From: an uncultured Butyricimonas sp.
GTDB lineage: Bacteria; Bacteroidota; Bacteroidia; Bacteroidales; Marinifilaceae
Reading direction: 5' to 3'
DNA: 58,359 bases
Assembly (NCBI GenBank): GCA_944321845.1
Contig: CALUMT010000021.1
Coordinates: forward strand, 1 to 58,359
The notes beneath the pieces were generated by a model. The model had not been told where the DNA came from. It saw nothing but the letters and a program-made list of their open reading frames with translations, and did not search any database. Positions 26,357 through 36,654 of this stretch are shown here, in pieces (within the stretch, counting starts at the first letter, position 1; every line of letters begins with the position of its first letter). Both the position numbers and the translations under genes were made by a program.

Positions 26357-26884
26357 ATGAAAGTTACTTTAATTCGGCATACCCGGGTGGCCGTTTCCCC
26401 GGGGACTTGTTACGGGCAGACGGATGTAGATGTGGCGGAGACTTTCCCGGAGGAAGCTGCTCGGGTAAAGGCCGCTTTGTGTGGAAATGATTTCGATGCG
26501 GTATATTCCAGTCCACTGCAGCGCTGTCGAAAATTGGCGGAGTATTGTGGATATCCTGCTCCTTTACTGGATAATCGTTTGAAAGAGTTGAGTTTCGGAG
26601 ATTGGGAGGGAAAACGTTGGGATGATATTCAGGATCCCCGTTTGCAGGAATGGTTTGACAATTGGATGGATGTCCGGGCCGGAGGGGCGGAGAGTTTTCT
26701 GGAGCAGTATAACCGGGTTGCTTTTTTCCTGGATGAATTGAAGGAACAAAATTATCACCGGGTGGCTGTATTTGCCCATGGTGGGACAATCCGCTCGGCT
26801 CTTGTTTATGCCGGTAGATGCAATTTCAACCAGGTGTTCTCGGACATGGTTGACTATGGAAGCCTGACGACTATCGAGATTTAG
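26357..26884 (+). CDS. cobC: alpha-ribazole phosphatase
   Basis: A 175-residue histidine phosphatase expected to remove the 5'-phosphate from alpha-ribazole phosphate or adenosylcobalamin phosphate. Motifs: VTLIRHTRVAVSPGTCYGQTDV, where RHT replaces RHG as is usual in CobC, SSPLQRCRKLAEYCG, LKELSFGDWEGKRWDDI and VFAHGGTIRSAL. It begins after a clear Shine-Dalgarno-like GGAGG. Position directly behind cobS supports CobC. Its stop codon overlaps the stop of the convergent oxidoreductase gene by 4 bases. Confidence 0.9.
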   Translation: MKVTLIRHTRVAVSPGTCYGQTDVDVAETFPEEAARVKAALCGNDFDAVYSSPLQRCRKLAEYCGYPAPLLDNRLKELSFGDWEGKRWDDIQDPRLQEWFDNWMDVRAGGAESFLEQYNRVAFFLDELKEQNYHRVAVFAHGGTIRSALVYAGRCNFNQVFSDMVDYGSLTTIEI

Positions 26885-27453
26885 GGCCGTAACGTGTGGT
26901 CGATTTCCTCGAGTGTTTCATTCAGGATGCTTTGTGCATCATTCCCCCATACATCAAGATTTTCGGCTTTGTAGCAGATGATTTCCGGAATCCCATAGAA
27001 GGCTTCGGCCAAAGCATGTATGTAATCCAAGCCGAAGTCTGCGTTTTCGGTAGGTCCTCCTGCCGTGGTGATGTAAATCAAACGTTGTGCACGGCATAGT
27101 CCTTCCGGTTGGCCTTCGGGGGTGTAGCGGAAAGTTACCCCGAGTACGGTGACTGCTTCGAGGTAAATCTTCAGCAGGGCGGGAAACATGAGGTCCCAAT
27201 AAGGAGCGGCAATGACAATTTCGTCCGCTTCGGCAAACTGATGTGCATGGTGAAATAAAGGGGAGGAGAAATCTCCTTCTTTGTAGCCGGCATCCCGGGA
27301 TTGGAGTCTTTCCCGGTTCAGAGGCAATATGTTCTCTTGGTTTAAATTTACTCCCTCAATTTCCCCGTTTAATTTACTTAGCACGTGCCGGGCTAATACC
27401 AGGGTGCGGGATTCCGGGCGTACACAGGCGTTGACGAATAGTATTTTCTTCAT
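26881..27453 (-). CDS. flavodoxin-fold NAD(P)H-dependent oxidoreductase
   Basis: A 190-residue FMN-binding protein of the flavodoxin_2 / NAD(P)H quinone reductase and azoreductase group. The N-terminal strand and phosphate loop ILFVNACVRPESRTLVLARHVL, the segment EIVIAAPYWDLMFPALLKIYLEAV, the conserved GVTFRYTPEGQPEGL and YITTAGGP follow the AzoR pattern. Likely reduces quinones or azo compounds with NAD(P)H; the true substrate is unknown. It converges on cobC with overlapping stop codons and is not part of the cob operon. Confidence 0.85.
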   Translation of the reverse strand: MKKILFVNACVRPESRTLVLARHVLSKLNGEIEGVNLNQENILPLNRERLQSRDAGYKEGDFSSPLFHHAHQFAEADEIVIAAPYWDLMFPALLKIYLEAVTVLGVTFRYTPEGQPEGLCRAQRLIYITTAGGPTENADFGLDYIHALAEAFYGIPEIICYKAENLDVWGNDAQSILNETLEEIDHTLRP

Positions 27454-27529
27454 GTCGTGATAATTTAAGATGCAGTGATAAAGGTAGGAAATAATTTTTG
27501 GATAATTGATTATCGGGGGTATAATAATG

Positions 27530-27558
27530 AAAAAAGCCGTGTCGAAGAAACACGGCTT
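27530..27558 (-). terminator. terminator after typA
   Basis: A perfect 9-bp stem (27534-27542 with 27550-27558) is followed on the minus strand by a run of six T. It lies about 20 bases beyond the typA stop codon. Confidence 0.92.
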
Positions 27559-27578
27559 GGAGTATATTACCTATTTTC

Positions 27579-29390
27579 TTATTCCGCGGATGCTTTAGCC
27601 CGGCGTTTACGTTCGATTTCATCAAGAATGATTTTACGCAAGCGCATGGCCTTGGGAGTTACTTCCACGTATTCGTCTTCCTTGATATACTCGAGAGCTT
27701 CCTCTAGGCTGAAAATTACGGGAGGTGCGATGTTGGTTTTTTCGTCAGAACCACTGGCACGCATGTTTGTCAATTTTTTTGATTTGCATACGTTGATGAC
27801 GATATCATCCTGACGGGTGCTTTCGCCGATAACCTGACCCGCGTAGACTTCATCACCCGGTGAGATAAAGAATTTACCGCGGTCTTGCAATTTGTTGATG
27901 GCGTAAGCGAAGGAATCTCCTGTTTCCATGGCGATGAGGGAACCATTGGTACGCATTTCGATATCACCCATGTACGGTTCAAATCCTTTTAACCGATGGG
28001 CCATAACGGCTTCTCCGGCAGTGGCGGTGAGCAGGCTGCTACGTAAACCGATAATACCTCTGGACGGAATGGTGAACGTGAGATGCACGCGCTCGTTGCG
28101 GTGTTCCATGTCAACCATGGAACCTTTACGTTGGCTGACCATCTCTATGGCTTTTCCGGAAACTTCTTCCGGGAGGTCGATGGTCAATTCTTCGACGGGC
28201 TCGCATTTAACCCCGTTGATTTCTTTTATGATAACCTTGGGTTGTCCCACTTGCAATTCATAGCCTTCACGACGCATGGTTTCGATAAGTACACTTAAAT
28301 GAAGTACACCGCGCCCGAAAACAATGAAAGAATCGGATGATGGTCCTGGTTCTACACGGAGAGCAAGATTCTTTTCCAATTCACGATCGAGCCGCTCTTT
28401 CAGGTGGCGAGAGGTAACGTATTTCCCATCACGGCCAAAGAAAGGTGAATCATTGATCGTGAAGAGCATGCTCATGGTAGGTTCGTCGATGGCAATGGGG
28501 GCAAGAGCTTCCGGGTTTTCGAAGTCAGCGATCGTGTCCCCGATCTCGAAGCCTTCAATTCCCACGAGTGCGCAGATTTCGCCACATTGCACTTCGTCTA
28601 CTTTTTGTTTGCCCATACCCTCAAAGGTCATGAGATCTTTGATTCTTGTTTTTATTTGAGTTACTCCATCGCGTTTGCAAAGGGTTACTGCCATGCCGGA
28701 TTTAAGTGTTCCTCTGGTTAATTTCCCGATAGCAATACGTCCGACGTATGAGGAGTATTCCAGAGAGGTAATCAACATTTGTGGTGTCCCTTCGCGAACT
28801 TCTGGGGCAGGAATGTCTTCTATAATAGCATCAAGCAGCGGAGTTATGTCAGAAGTCGGTTTGTGCCAATCCCGAGACATCCAGCCTTGTTTGGCGCTTC
28901 CATATACAACGGTGAAATCCAATTGCTCCTCTGTTGCGTCAAGCGAGAACATAAGATCGAATACTTGTTCGTAAACGAAATCAGGGCGACAATTTGGTTT
29001 GTCTACCTTATTGACAACAACAATTGGTTTCTTGCCTAAAGCAAGAGCCTTTTGCAACACGAAACGAGTTTGTGGCATGGTGCCTTCGAATGCGTCAACG
29101 AGCAATAATACTCCGTCGGCCATGTTCAGAACCCGTTCAACCTCCCCACCGAAATCGGCATGTCCCGGAGTGTCAATGATATTGATCTTGTAATCTTTAT
29201 AATGAACGGATACGTTCTTGGCTAGAATGGTGATTCCTCTTTCCCGTTCAAGGTCATTGTTATCCAATACTAAATCACCGGTGTTTTCTGTCTCTCTGAA
29301 TAAATGTCCTTGAAATATCATTTTGTCGACCAATGTTGTTTTCCCGTGGTCGACGTGCGCGATAATCGCGATGTTTCTAATCTTCTGCAT
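27579..29390 (-). CDS. typA: translational GTPase TypA/BipA
   Basis: TypA (BipA) is a ribosome-binding GTPase related to EF-G and LepA that acts in 50S assembly and in stress or cold adaptation. The 603-residue protein has G1 [15 protein letters not shown]2 ERERGITI, G3 [17 protein letters not shown]4 VVNKVDKP and the later family segments [24 protein letters not shown] and [23 protein letters not shown]. Length is normal. A minus-strand TACCTTTG at 29434-29427, about 37 bases before the start, is a probable -7 box; no clear -33 element was seen. Confidence 0.97.
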   Translation of the reverse strand: MQKIRNIAIIAHVDHGKTTLVDKMIFQGHLFRETENTGDLVLDNNDLERERGITILAKNVSVHYKDYKINIIDTPGHADFGGEVERVLNMADGVLLLVDAFEGTMPQTRFVLQKALALGKKPIVVVNKVDKPNCRPDFVYEQVFDLMFSLDATEEQLDFTVVYGSAKQGWMSRDWHKPTSDITPLLDAIIEDIPAPEVREGTPQMLITSLEYSSYVGRIAIGKLTRGTLKSGMAVTLCKRDGVTQIKTRIKDLMTFEGMGKQKVDEVQCGEICALVGIEGFEIGDTIADFENPEALAPIAIDEPTMSMLFTINDSPFFGRDGKYVTSRHLKERLDRELEKNLALRVEPGPSSDSFIVFGRGVLHLSVLIETMRREGYELQVGQPKVIIKEINGVKCEPVEELTIDLPEEVSGKAIEMVSQRKGSMVDMEHRNERVHLTFTIPSRGIIGLRSSLLTATAGEAVMAHRLKGFEPYMGDIEMRTNGSLIAMETGDSFAYAINKLQDRGKFFISPGDEVYAGQVIGESTRQDDIVINVCKSKKLTNMRASGSDEKTNIAPPVIFSLEEALEYIKEDEYVEVTPKAMRLRKIILDEIERKRRAKASAE

Positions 29391-29544
29391 TTTGCTTTTC
29401 CTAACTGTTTAGATCTAAATCGGGCACAAAGGTAGTGTTTTAACTCGTAACGTGATAAGGGTGAGCTAGATTTTTTCGTAATCTTCGGGGTATTGTAACG
29501 ATAATTCGTGTATTTTTGTATGTGTCAATAATAAAAATTAGAAT

Positions 29545-30153
29545 ATGATGAAAAAATTACTATTGCTTGTGTTTTTGTTTAATCTTTTGAGTGTTAGTGC
29601 TTTTTCGCAAGATTGGAAGTCTATATTGTCCGGGGTGGCCAAAGAAGTCATCGGAGATAAATTGACAACGGCTGAAAGTTTTGTGGGAACGTGGGAATAC
29701 GTGAGTCCTGCCTGTAAGTTTGAAAGTGATAATCTTTTGGCGAAAGCAGGTGGAGAGGCTGCGGCCGTTCAGGTCGAGCAAAAATTGGAACCCGTGTACA
29801 ATAAAATAGGATTGGATAGTTGTGAGTTGACATTTAAGAAGGATAGCACGTATGTATTGCAATTAAAGAAGGGGACCTCAAGCGGGACATATTCTTTTGA
29901 CGCTGAAAATAAAACCCTGGTATTGAAAACAAAGTTGGGTGTTGCCGTGAAAGCCCAGGTGGAAGTTGTCGGTAACACGATGAAATTGCACTTTAATGCG
30001 GATAAGTTGATGTCTGCACTTCAAATGCTGACAAATTTAGCTTCTAAGATTAATGCCAATGCCTCCACGATTAATTCATTAATTAGTAATTATGACGGTT
30101 TGATGCTGGGGTTGGAATTAAAGCGAGTGACAACATCGGTAAGTAGGGAATAA
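29545..30153 (+). CDS. DUF4923 family secreted protein
   Basis: A 202-residue protein with a signal peptide (KKLLLLVFLFNLLSVSAFSQ) and a lipocalin-like beta-rich body: FVGTWEYVSPACKFESDNLLAKAGG, LTFKKDSTYVLQLKKGTSSGTYSFD, TLVLKTKLGVAVKAQVEVVGNTMKLHFNADKLM. This matches the Bacteroidales DUF4923 pattern. Its function is unknown to me; the fold suggests ligand binding outside the inner membrane. A TATTTTTG -7-like element lies at 29511-29518. Start could be either of the two adjacent ATG codons. Confidence 0.8.
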   Translation: MMKKLLLLVFLFNLLSVSAFSQDWKSILSGVAKEVIGDKLTTAESFVGTWEYVSPACKFESDNLLAKAGGEAAAVQVEQKLEPVYNKIGLDSCELTFKKDSTYVLQLKKGTSSGTYSFDAENKTLVLKTKLGVAVKAQVEVVGNTMKLHFNADKLMSALQMLTNLASKINANASTINSLISNYDGLMLGLELKRVTTSVSRE

Positions 30154-30233
30154 TGGAATGAGGCGTGGATTTGGTTATGATGGGGAAGGGGGAAATGATA
30201 AAATGTGTGTATGGCGGGCTGATAAATGCTGAG

Positions 30234-30276
30234 GATTTTGAGGAATCTCTAACTTTCTCAAAATCTTTTGTTTTTC
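30234..30276 (+). terminator. terminator between the DUF4923 gene and the str operon
   Basis: A perfect 9-bp stem (30234-30242 with 30257-30265) with a 14-nt loop is followed by a T-rich run (30266-30276). It ends just before the rpsL promoter. Confidence 0.8.
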
Positions 30277-30299
30277 CTGTGTAAAAAAAGATGGAAATG

Positions 30300-30331
30300 T
30301 TTGGTGGTGTAGTTTTAAGTTCGTACATTTG
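30300..30331 (+). promoter_or_regulatory. promoter of the str operon (rpsL)
   Basis: TTTG (30300-30303), exactly 20 bp, then TACATTTG (30324-30331) is a full match to the Bacteroidales consensus. It lies 42 bases before rpsL and heads the ribosomal cluster. Confidence 0.8.
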
Positions 30332-30373
30332 CACGCCAAATTGAATAAAAGTAGTTAAACTAAAAGTACTTGT

Positions 30374-30790
30374 ATGCCAACTATTCAACAGTTAGTAAGA
30401 AAAGGAAGAAAGAAAATTGAGGATAAAAGTAAGTCTCCGGCTTTGGATTCTTGCCCTCAAAGACGTGGGGTTTGCGTGCGTGTGTACACGACTACCCCGA
30501 AAAAACCGAACTCAGCCATGAGAAAGGTTGCCAGAGTTAGATTGACCAACGGTAAGGAAGTGAATGCTTACATTCCGGGAGAGGGTCATAATTTGCAGGA
30601 ACACTCTATCGTGTTGGTAAGAGGTGGTCGTGTGAAAGACCTTCCAGGTGTGCGTTATCACTTGGTTCGTGGTACGTTGGATGCTGCCGGCGTGAATGGA
30701 CGTTTGCAAGGTCGTTCTAAATATGGTGCCAAGAGACCGAAGGCAGGTAAGGGTGGTGCTCCAGCTGCTCCTGCAAAAGGTAAAAAGTAA
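30374..30790 (+). CDS. rpsL: 30S ribosomal protein S12
   Basis: S12 lines the decoding centre of the 30S subunit. The 138-residue protein has [17 protein letters not shown] and [17 protein letters not shown], the two loops in which streptomycin-resistance changes occur; here both lysines are the sensitive wild-type form. The aspartate in RVKDLPG is the residue methylthiolated in many bacteria. A short Gly/Ala/Lys tail ([14 protein letters not shown]) extends the C-terminus. First gene of the str operon. Confidence 0.98.
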   Translation: MPTIQQLVRKGRKKIEDKSKSPALDSCPQRRGVCVRVYTTTPKKPNSAMRKVARVRLTNGKEVNAYIPGEGHNLQEHSIVLVRGGRVKDLPGVRYHLVRGTLDAAGVNGRLQGRSKYGAKRPKAGKGGAPAAPAKGKK

Positions 30791-30905
30791 AAAGAGTCAT
30801 TAATTGGGAGTTGTTTATGGGTTGTTCCTGAAAGTTGAGTAAATGGTCGTGAGACCGCTGAAGACCGAAAGGGCAGCGAACGAACAAATTCGTAAACTTG
30901 AAGAG

Positions 30906-31385
30906 ATGAGAAAAGCTAAACCAAAAAAAAGAATTTTGTTACCGGATCCGAAGTACAATGATGTATTGGTAACCCGGTTTGTTAACGATTTGATGATAGA
31001 CGGCAAGAAGTCTATCGCCTTTAAGATTTTCTACGATGCAATTGATATCGTGGACGAGAAAATGGCCAAGAAAGAGGAAAAATCTGCATTGGATATTTGG
31101 AAACAAGCATTAGAGAATATTACCCCGCAAGTGGAAGTGAAGAGCCGTCGTGTGGGTGGTGCAACCTTCCAGGTGCCGATGGAAATCAACCCGATTAGAA
31201 AGAGAGCTATTTCCGTGAAAAATATGATTTTGTTCTCTCGTAAGAGAAGTGGACGGAACATGGCTGAGAAGTTGGCTGCCGAAATTATGGCTGCTTACAA
31301 GGAAGAGGGTGCTGCTTTCAAGAAGAAAGAGGATATCCATCGTATGGCAGAAGCGAACAGAGCGTTTGCACATTTCAGATTTTAA
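30906..31385 (+). CDS. rpsG: 30S ribosomal protein S7
   Basis: S7 nucleates assembly of the 30S head and contacts the E-site tRNA. The 159-residue protein starts [19 protein letters not shown] in agreement with the family and ends [13 protein letters not shown] chose 30906 because of this match; the frame stays open to ATG 30843, which would add 21 charged residues ([15 protein letters not shown] onwards) not seen in usual S7. The bases just before 30906 (CTTGAAGAG) are purine-rich. In E. coli S7 represses its own operon at the S12-S7 gap. Confidence 0.95.
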   Translation: MRKAKPKKRILLPDPKYNDVLVTRFVNDLMIDGKKSIAFKIFYDAIDIVDEKMAKKEEKSALDIWKQALENITPQVEVKSRRVGGATFQVPMEINPIRKRAISVKNMILFSRKRSGRNMAEKLAAEIMAAYKEEGAAFKKKEDIHRMAEANRAFAHFRF

Positions 31386-31401
31386 TGAGGAGTAAGGAAA
31401 A

Positions 31402-33504
31402 ATGGCAAAGAGAGATTTACATTATACAAGAAATATCGGTATCATGGCTCACATTGATGCCGGAAAGACTACGACAACAGAGCGTATCCTGTATTTCACG
31501 GGTGTGAACCATAAAATCGGTGAAACGCATGATGGTACTGCCACCATGGACTGGATGGTTCAGGAGCAGGAAAGAGGTATTACTATTACTTCTGCTGCTA
31601 CAACTTGTTTCTGGAATTATCAGGATCATCAATATAAAATCAACATCATTGATACCCCGGGACACGTGGACTTTACTGTTGAGGTAGAGCGTTCATTGCG
31701 TGTGTTGGATGGTGCTGTTGCTTTGTTCTGTGCGGTAGGTGGTGTGGAAGCTCAATCGGAAACCGTTTGGCGTCAGGCAAACAAGTACGGGGTTCCGAGA
31801 ATCGCTTTCGTTAATAAAATGGACCGTTCCGGTGCTGACTTCTTTAAGGCAGTACGTGAGATCCGTGAAAAATTAAATGCTAATCCGGTGCCCCTTCAGT
31901 TGCCGATCGGTGCAGAGGAAGCTTTCCAAGGTGTGATCGATTTGATCGAAATGAAGGCTTACGTGTGGGAGAATGGTGAAATGACGGCTACGATTAAGGA
32001 TATTCCGGAGAATATGTTGGCAGAAGCAACCGAATGGAGAGAGAAATTGGTTGAGGCTGCAGCTGTGCAGGATGAGGCTTTGATGGAGCGTTTCTTTGAA
32101 GATCCGGACTCTATCACAACAGAAGAATTGAAGGCTGTAGTTCGTAAGGCTGTTATTGCTATGGACTTCTGCCCGGTAATGTGTGGTTCTTCATTTAAGA
32201 ATAAAGGTGTACAGAACTTGTTGGATGCGGTAGTTGCTTATTTGCCGCACCCGTTAGATATTCCTGCTGCAGCAGGTAAGAGACCGCGTACGGAAGAGCC
32301 GGTTACTTTCGAAATCGATCCGGATGCTCCGCTTTCTGCATTGGCATTCAAGATCGCTACGGACCCGTTTGTTGGTCGTTTGTGTTATACCCGTGTATAT
32401 TCCGGTAAAATCGAATCTGGTTCATACGTATATAATCCTCGTACTGAAAAGAAAGAGAGAATTTCCCGTTTGTTCCAAATGCACTCAAATAAACAACAGC
32501 CTAAGGATGTAATCGAGGCTGGAGATATTTGTGCCTGCGTAGGATTCAAAGATATCCGTACTGGAGATACATTATGCTCTGAGGAAAATCAGATTGTATT
32601 GGAAAGTATGACCTTCCCGGAACCGGTTATCGGTATCGCTGTTGAGCCTCTGACTCAAAAGGATACGGATAAATTAGGTTTGGCTTTGGCTAAATTGGCC
32701 GAGGAAGACCCGACTTTCCGTGTAAAGACTGATGAGGATTCTGGGCAGACGGTTATCAGTGGTATGGGTGAGTTGCACTTGGATATTATTCTTGACCGTT
32801 TAAGACGTGAGTTTAAGGTTGAGTGTAATCAAGGAGCTCCTCAGGTTGCTTACAAAGAAGCGATTACCGGTATGGTTGAACATCGCCATGTGTTCAAAAA
32901 ACAAACGGGTGGTCGTGGTAAGTTCGCCGATATTATTTTCCGCATGGAACCTGCAGAGGAAGGTAAGGAAGGTTTGACCTTCGTAAATGAAGTGAAAGGT
33001 GGTAATGTGCCTAAGGAATTCATTCCTTCCGTTGAGAAAGGTTTCAAGGAAGCCATGGAAAATGGTGTTTTGGCCGGTTATCCGTTGGAAAGCTTGAAGA
33101 TTACCTTGTTGGATGGTTCTTTCCACCCCGTTGACTCTGATGCTCTTTCTTTCGAAATGGCTGCAAAAATCGGTTACAAGGAGGCTGCTCAAAAAGCTCG
33201 TCCTGTATTGTTAGAGCCGATTATGAAGCTGGAAGTAGTTACTCCGGAAGAGTATATGGGAGATATCATCGGTGACTTGAACCGTCGTCGTGGACAGGTT
33301 GAAGGCATGGAATCAAGAGCTGGTGCTCGTGTAATTGAAGCTAAGGTGCCGCTTTCTGAGCAATTCGGTTACGTGACCGTGTTGAGAACCTTGTCTTCCG
33401 GTCGTGCAAGTTCTTCTATGGAGTTCTCTCATTATGCAGAAGTTCCAAAGGGAATTGCCAAGGAGGTTGTTGAGAAGAATAATGGTAGAGTAGATCTGTT
33501 ATAA
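31402..33504 (+). CDS. fusA: translation elongation factor G
   Basis: EF-G drives translocation and, with RRF, ribosome recycling. The 700-residue GTPase has G1 [16 protein letters not shown]2 [14 protein letters not shown]3 [22 protein letters not shown]4 [12 protein letters not shown], the domain III-IV junction [22 protein letters not shown] and domain V ending with [23 protein letters not shown]. It follows rpsG by 16 bases as in the classical str operon. A purine-rich GGAGTAAGGAAAA precedes the start. No tuf gene follows in this window. Confidence 0.98.
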   Translation: MAKRDLHYTRNIGIMAHIDAGKTTTTERILYFTGVNHKIGETHDGTATMDWMVQEQERGITITSAATTCFWNYQDHQYKINIIDTPGHVDFTVEVERSLRVLDGAVALFCAVGGVEAQSETVWRQANKYGVPRIAFVNKMDRSGADFFKAVREIREKLNANPVPLQLPIGAEEAFQGVIDLIEMKAYVWENGEMTATIKDIPENMLAEATEWREKLVEAAAVQDEALMERFFEDPDSITTEELKAVVRKAVIAMDFCPVMCGSSFKNKGVQNLLDAVVAYLPHPLDIPAAAGKRPRTEEPVTFEIDPDAPLSALAFKIATDPFVGRLCYTRVYSGKIESGSYVYNPRTEKKERISRLFQMHSNKQQPKDVIEAGDICACVGFKDIRTGDTLCSEENQIVLESMTFPEPVIGIAVEPLTQKDTDKLGLALAKLAEEDPTFRVKTDEDSGQTVISGMGELHLDIILDRLRREFKVECNQGAPQVAYKEAITGMVEHRHVFKKQTGGRGKFADIIFRMEPAEEGKEGLTFVNEVKGGNVPKEFIPSVEKGFKEAMENGVLAGYPLESLKITLLDGSFHPVDSDALSFEMAAKIGYKEAAQKARPVLLEPIMKLEVVTPEEYMGDIIGDLNRRRGQVEGMESRAGARVIEAKVPLSEQFGYVTVLRTLSSGRASSSMEFSHYAEVPKGIAKEVVEKNNGRVDLL

Positions 33505-33524
33505 GAATTTTAGATTATTGATTC

Positions 33525-33550
33525 CGGGGATGGCTATCTCGGTCTCCCCG
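33525..33550 (+). other. hairpin between fusA and rpsJ
   Basis: CGGGGA (33525-33530) pairs with TCCCCG (33545-33550), closing a 14-nt loop in the 78-bp gap. No T run follows. It may be an mRNA processing or regulatory structure separating the str and S10 segments; no promoter matching the consensus is visible in the gap. Confidence 0.45.
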
Positions 33551-33582
33551 AGAATCTTGAATCATAATTATAAATAAAAACA

Positions 33583-33888
33583 ATGAGCCAAAAAATCAGA
33601 ATTAAGTTGAAATCTTACGATCACAACTTGGTTGACAAGTCTGCAGAGAAGATTGTAAAGACAGTAAAGGCTACTGGTGCAGTTGTTAGTGGTCCGATTC
33701 CACTCCCGACTCATAAGGGAATATTTACTGTTAATCGCTCTACGTTCGTGAACAAAAAGAGCCGTGAACAATTTTTGGTATGCACGTTCAAAAGATTAAT
33801 TGATATCTACAGTTCTACTGCAGGTACGATTGATGCCTTGATGAAACTTGAATTACCAAGCGGTGTTGAAGTAGAGATTAAAGTTTGA
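33583..33888 (+). CDS. rpsJ: 30S ribosomal protein S10
   Basis: S10 is part of the 30S head and, as NusE, of antitermination complexes with NusB. The 101-residue protein begins with [21 protein letters not shown] and contains the conserved loop [30 protein letters not shown]. First gene of the S10 segment. Confidence 0.98.
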   Translation: MSQKIRIKLKSYDHNLVDKSAEKIVKTVKATGAVVSGPIPLPTHKGIFTVNRSTFVNKKSREQFLVCTFKRLIDIYSSTAGTIDALMKLELPSGVEVEIKV

Positions 33889-33950
33889 TAACGGCGAAAA
33901 CCTATGTCGTTATTAGTGAATTAAAACCTATTTAAAAAAAGAAAAAAGAG

Positions 33951-34568
33951 ATGCCAGGTTTAATTGGAAAAAAAGTCGGAATGACTTCCGTATTCAGTGC
34001 CGAGGGAAAAAGTATTCCATGCACTGTGATTGAGGCCGGTCCATGTGTTGTAACCCAAGTAAAAACAGTAGAAAAGGATGGTTACGCAGCACTTCAGTTG
34101 GGTTTTGACGATAAGAAAGAGAAAAACACAACGAAGCCGCTATGTGGACATTTTAAAAAGGCAGGCACAGCTCCGAAGAGAAAATTAGTTGAATTCTCCG
34201 GGTATGATGTCGAGTACAAGTTAGGAGATGTTATTGACGTGACTTTGTTCGAGGGAGCAGAGTTCGTTGATGTTGTCGGAACCAGCAAGGGAAAAGGTTT
34301 CCAAGGTGTTGTAAAACGCCATGGTTTCGGTGGAGTAGGAGAAGCTACTCACGGACAGCACAATCGTCAAAGAAAGCCGGGTTCTATCGGTGCTTGTTCT
34401 ACACCTTCTCGCGTTTTCAAGGGAATGCGCATGGGTGGACGTATGGGCGGTGACCGTGTGACCGTGCAGAATTTGCAAGTGTTGAAGGTGATAGCTGAGA
34501 ATAATTTGTTATTGGTGAAGGGTTCTATCCCCGGAGCTAAAGGTTCATACGTAATTATCGAGAAGTAA
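33951..34568 (+). CDS. rplC: 50S ribosomal protein L3
   Basis: L3 is an early-assembly protein whose loop reaches the peptidyl-transferase centre. The 205-residue protein starts with [14 protein letters not shown] and carries [20 protein letters not shown], with the glutamine that is methylated in E. coli, followed by [16 protein letters not shown]. Its TAA stop overlaps the ATG of rplD by one base (TAATG), indicating translational coupling. Confidence 0.98.
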   Translation: MPGLIGKKVGMTSVFSAEGKSIPCTVIEAGPCVVTQVKTVEKDGYAALQLGFDDKKEKNTTKPLCGHFKKAGTAPKRKLVEFSGYDVEYKLGDVIDVTLFEGAEFVDVVGTSKGKGFQGVVKRHGFGGVGEATHGQHNRQRKPGSIGACSTPSRVFKGMRMGGRMGGDRVTVQNLQVLKVIAENNLLLVKGSIPGAKGSYVIIEK

Positions 34569-35206
34569 TGGAGTTAAGTGTATTAAACATTGCCGGACAA
34601 GAAACAGGCAGAAAGGTAGTGTTGGATGATGCTATCTTTGGAATTCAGCCTAATGAACATGCTATCTATCTTGACGTGAAGCAATTTTTAGCTAACAACC
34701 GTCAGGGAACCCACAAATCAAAACAAAGAAATGAGGTATCCGGTAGTACTAAAAAGTTGAAGAAACAGAAAGGTACTGGAGGTGCTCGTTGTGGAGGAAT
34801 CAAGAATCCTCTGTTCAGAGGTGGTGGTAGAGTGTTTGGACCTGTACCAAGAGATTATAGCTTCAAATTGAACAAGAAGCTGAAAAAATTGGCCCGTAAA
34901 TCAGCATTGTCTGTAAAAGCTGCAGAGCATGCAGTGACTGTTGTTGAGGACTTGAATTTTGAAGCCCCGAAAACAAAACAGATGGTTCAGTTGATGAATA
35001 ATTTGAAATTGGAGAATCGTAACATTCTTTTGGTTATGAACGAGGTTAACAACAATGTGTTGTTGTCTGCTCGTAATCTGCAATACGTGGATGTTATGAG
35101 AGTATGTGATCTTGCAACTTATAACATCATGAGAGCTAAGAATCTCGTGTTCGTGGAAAGTTCAGTCAAGGGTCTAAATGAAATGTTCAATCTTAACGAG
35201 GAGTAA
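34568..35206 (+). CDS. rplD: 50S ribosomal protein L4
   Basis: L4 binds 23S rRNA near the exit tunnel; in E. coli it also represses the S10 operon. The 212-residue protein has the tunnel-loop region KQRNEVSGSTKKLKKQKGTGGARCGG followed by GGGRVFGPVPRDYSFKLNKKLKKLARKSAL. The start shares one base with the rplC stop. Confidence 0.97.
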   Translation: MELSVLNIAGQETGRKVVLDDAIFGIQPNEHAIYLDVKQFLANNRQGTHKSKQRNEVSGSTKKLKKQKGTGGARCGGIKNPLFRGGGRVFGPVPRDYSFKLNKKLKKLARKSALSVKAAEHAVTVVEDLNFEAPKTKQMVQLMNNLKLENRNILLVMNEVNNNVLLSARNLQYVDVMRVCDLATYNIMRAKNLVFVESSVKGLNEMFNLNEE

Positions 35207-35209
35207 AAG

Positions 35210-35500
35210 ATGGAAGTAATTGTAAAGCCCATTTTGTCAGAAAAGATGTCTGCATTGACTGACAAGCAGAACAAGGTTGCTTTTATCGTGAATAAGGCAG
35301 CAAATAAGTTTGAGATTAAGAAAGCAGTTGAAGACATGTACGGTGTTACTGTAAAAGCCGTTAACACGTTGGTGTATCAAGGGGATGTAAAATCTCGTTA
35401 TACGAAAGCAGGTGTTATCACGGGTAGAACCGTATCATTCAAGAAAGCAATTGTGACCTTAGCAGAAGGTGATAGTATTGATTTTTTTAGCAATATTTAA
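35210..35500 (+). CDS. rplW: 50S ribosomal protein L23
   Basis: L23 lies at the tunnel exit and is the docking site for trigger factor and SRP. The 96-residue protein contains [50 protein letters not shown], the core of the family; the internal loop is short. Three bases separate it from rplD. Confidence 0.97.
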   Translation: MEVIVKPILSEKMSALTDKQNKVAFIVNKAANKFEIKKAVEDMYGVTVKAVNTLVYQGDVKSRYTKAGVITGRTVSFKKAIVTLAEGDSIDFFSNI

Positions 35501-35505
35501 TTGAG

Positions 35506-36330
35506 ATGGCTGTAAGAAAATTTAATCCTGTAACTCCTGGTCAAAGACATAAGATTGGTCTTTGTCTTGATCAGTTGACTACAGATAGACCTGAGAAATC
35601 ATTGTTAAGACCAATGAAGAAAACTGGTGGACGTAATAACACCGGTAAAATGACAATGAGATATATAGGTGGTGGTCATAAACAAAGATACAGAGTTATT
35701 GACTTCAAACGTGACAAGGATAATGTTCCGGCTCGCGTTGCAACAATTGAGTATGATCCCAATCGTACTGCATTCATAGCTCTGTTAGTTTACGCAGATG
35801 GAGAAAAACGTTATATGATAGCACCGGACGGTTTGCAGGTTAATCAAACCGTGATAAGTGGTGCTGGAGTTGCTCCGGAAGTAGGAAATACATTGTTCTT
35901 ATCTGAAATTCCGTTAGGTACAATCATTCATAACATTGAATTGCGTCCAGGCCAGGGAGCCGTGATGGCTCGTAGTGCGGGTTCTTACGCGCAGTTAGTG
36001 GCAAGAGAAGGAAAGTATGCTTCAATTAAGTTACCGTCAGGTGAGGTTAGAATGGTTTTGTTGACCTGCCGTGCAACTGTAGGAACCGTGTCTAACTCTG
36101 ATCACGCCTTGGTTCGTTCCGGTAAGGCTGGACGTTCTCGTTGGTTGGGTCGTCGTCCACGTAACCGTGGTGTTGTAATGAATCCTGTTGATCACCCGAT
36201 GGGTGGTGGTGAAGGACGTGCATCAGGAGGACATCCACGTTCTCGGAAAGGCTTGTTAGCTAAGGGTTACAAGACTAGAGCACCGAAGAAACTTTCTAAT
36301 AAGTTTATAGTAGAAAGAAGGAAAAAATAA
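35506..36330 (+). CDS. rplB: 50S ribosomal protein L2
   Basis: L2 bridges the subunits and is needed for peptidyl-transferase activity. The 274-residue protein has [28 protein letters not shown] and the C-terminal [24 protein letters not shown], which contains the universally conserved histidine. Five bases separate it from rplW. Confidence 0.98.
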   Translation: MAVRKFNPVTPGQRHKIGLCLDQLTTDRPEKSLLRPMKKTGGRNNTGKMTMRYIGGGHKQRYRVIDFKRDKDNVPARVATIEYDPNRTAFIALLVYADGEKRYMIAPDGLQVNQTVISGAGVAPEVGNTLFLSEIPLGTIIHNIELRPGQGAVMARSAGSYAQLVAREGKYASIKLPSGEVRMVLLTCRATVGTVSNSDHALVRSGKAGRSRWLGRRPRNRGVVMNPVDHPMGGGEGRASGGHPRSRKGLLAKGYKTRAPKKLSNKFIVERRKK

Positions 36331-36349
36331 CTGATTAATTATTGATGTT

Positions 36350-36619
36350 ATGAGTCGTTCGTTAAAAAAAGGCCCTTTTATTGATTTCAAGTTAGAGAGA
36401 AAAATATTGGCAATGAATGAGACCAATAAGAAATCAGTTGTAAAGACTTGGGCTCGTTATTCCATGATCTCTCCGGACTTCGTAGGGCATACTATTGCTG
36501 TACATAACGGTAATAAATTTATTCCAGTTTTCGTGACTGAAAATATGGTAGGTCATAAATTGGGTGAGTTTGCGCCGACACGTACATTTAGAGGCCATGC
36601 TGACAAGAAGAAAAAATAA
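36350..36619 (+). CDS. rpsS: 30S ribosomal protein S19
   Basis: S19 is in the 30S head and pairs with S13 at the A-site finger bridge. The 89-residue protein starts [18 protein letters not shown] and has [48 protein letters not shown], typical of the family. Confidence 0.98.
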   Translation: MSRSLKKGPFIDFKLERKILAMNETNKKSVVKTWARYSMISPDFVGHTIAVHNGNKFIPVFVTENMVGHKLGEFAPTRTFRGHADKKKK

Positions 36620-36654
36620 GCGTGGTAAGGTTGAACTAAAGAAGATGTATTAAA

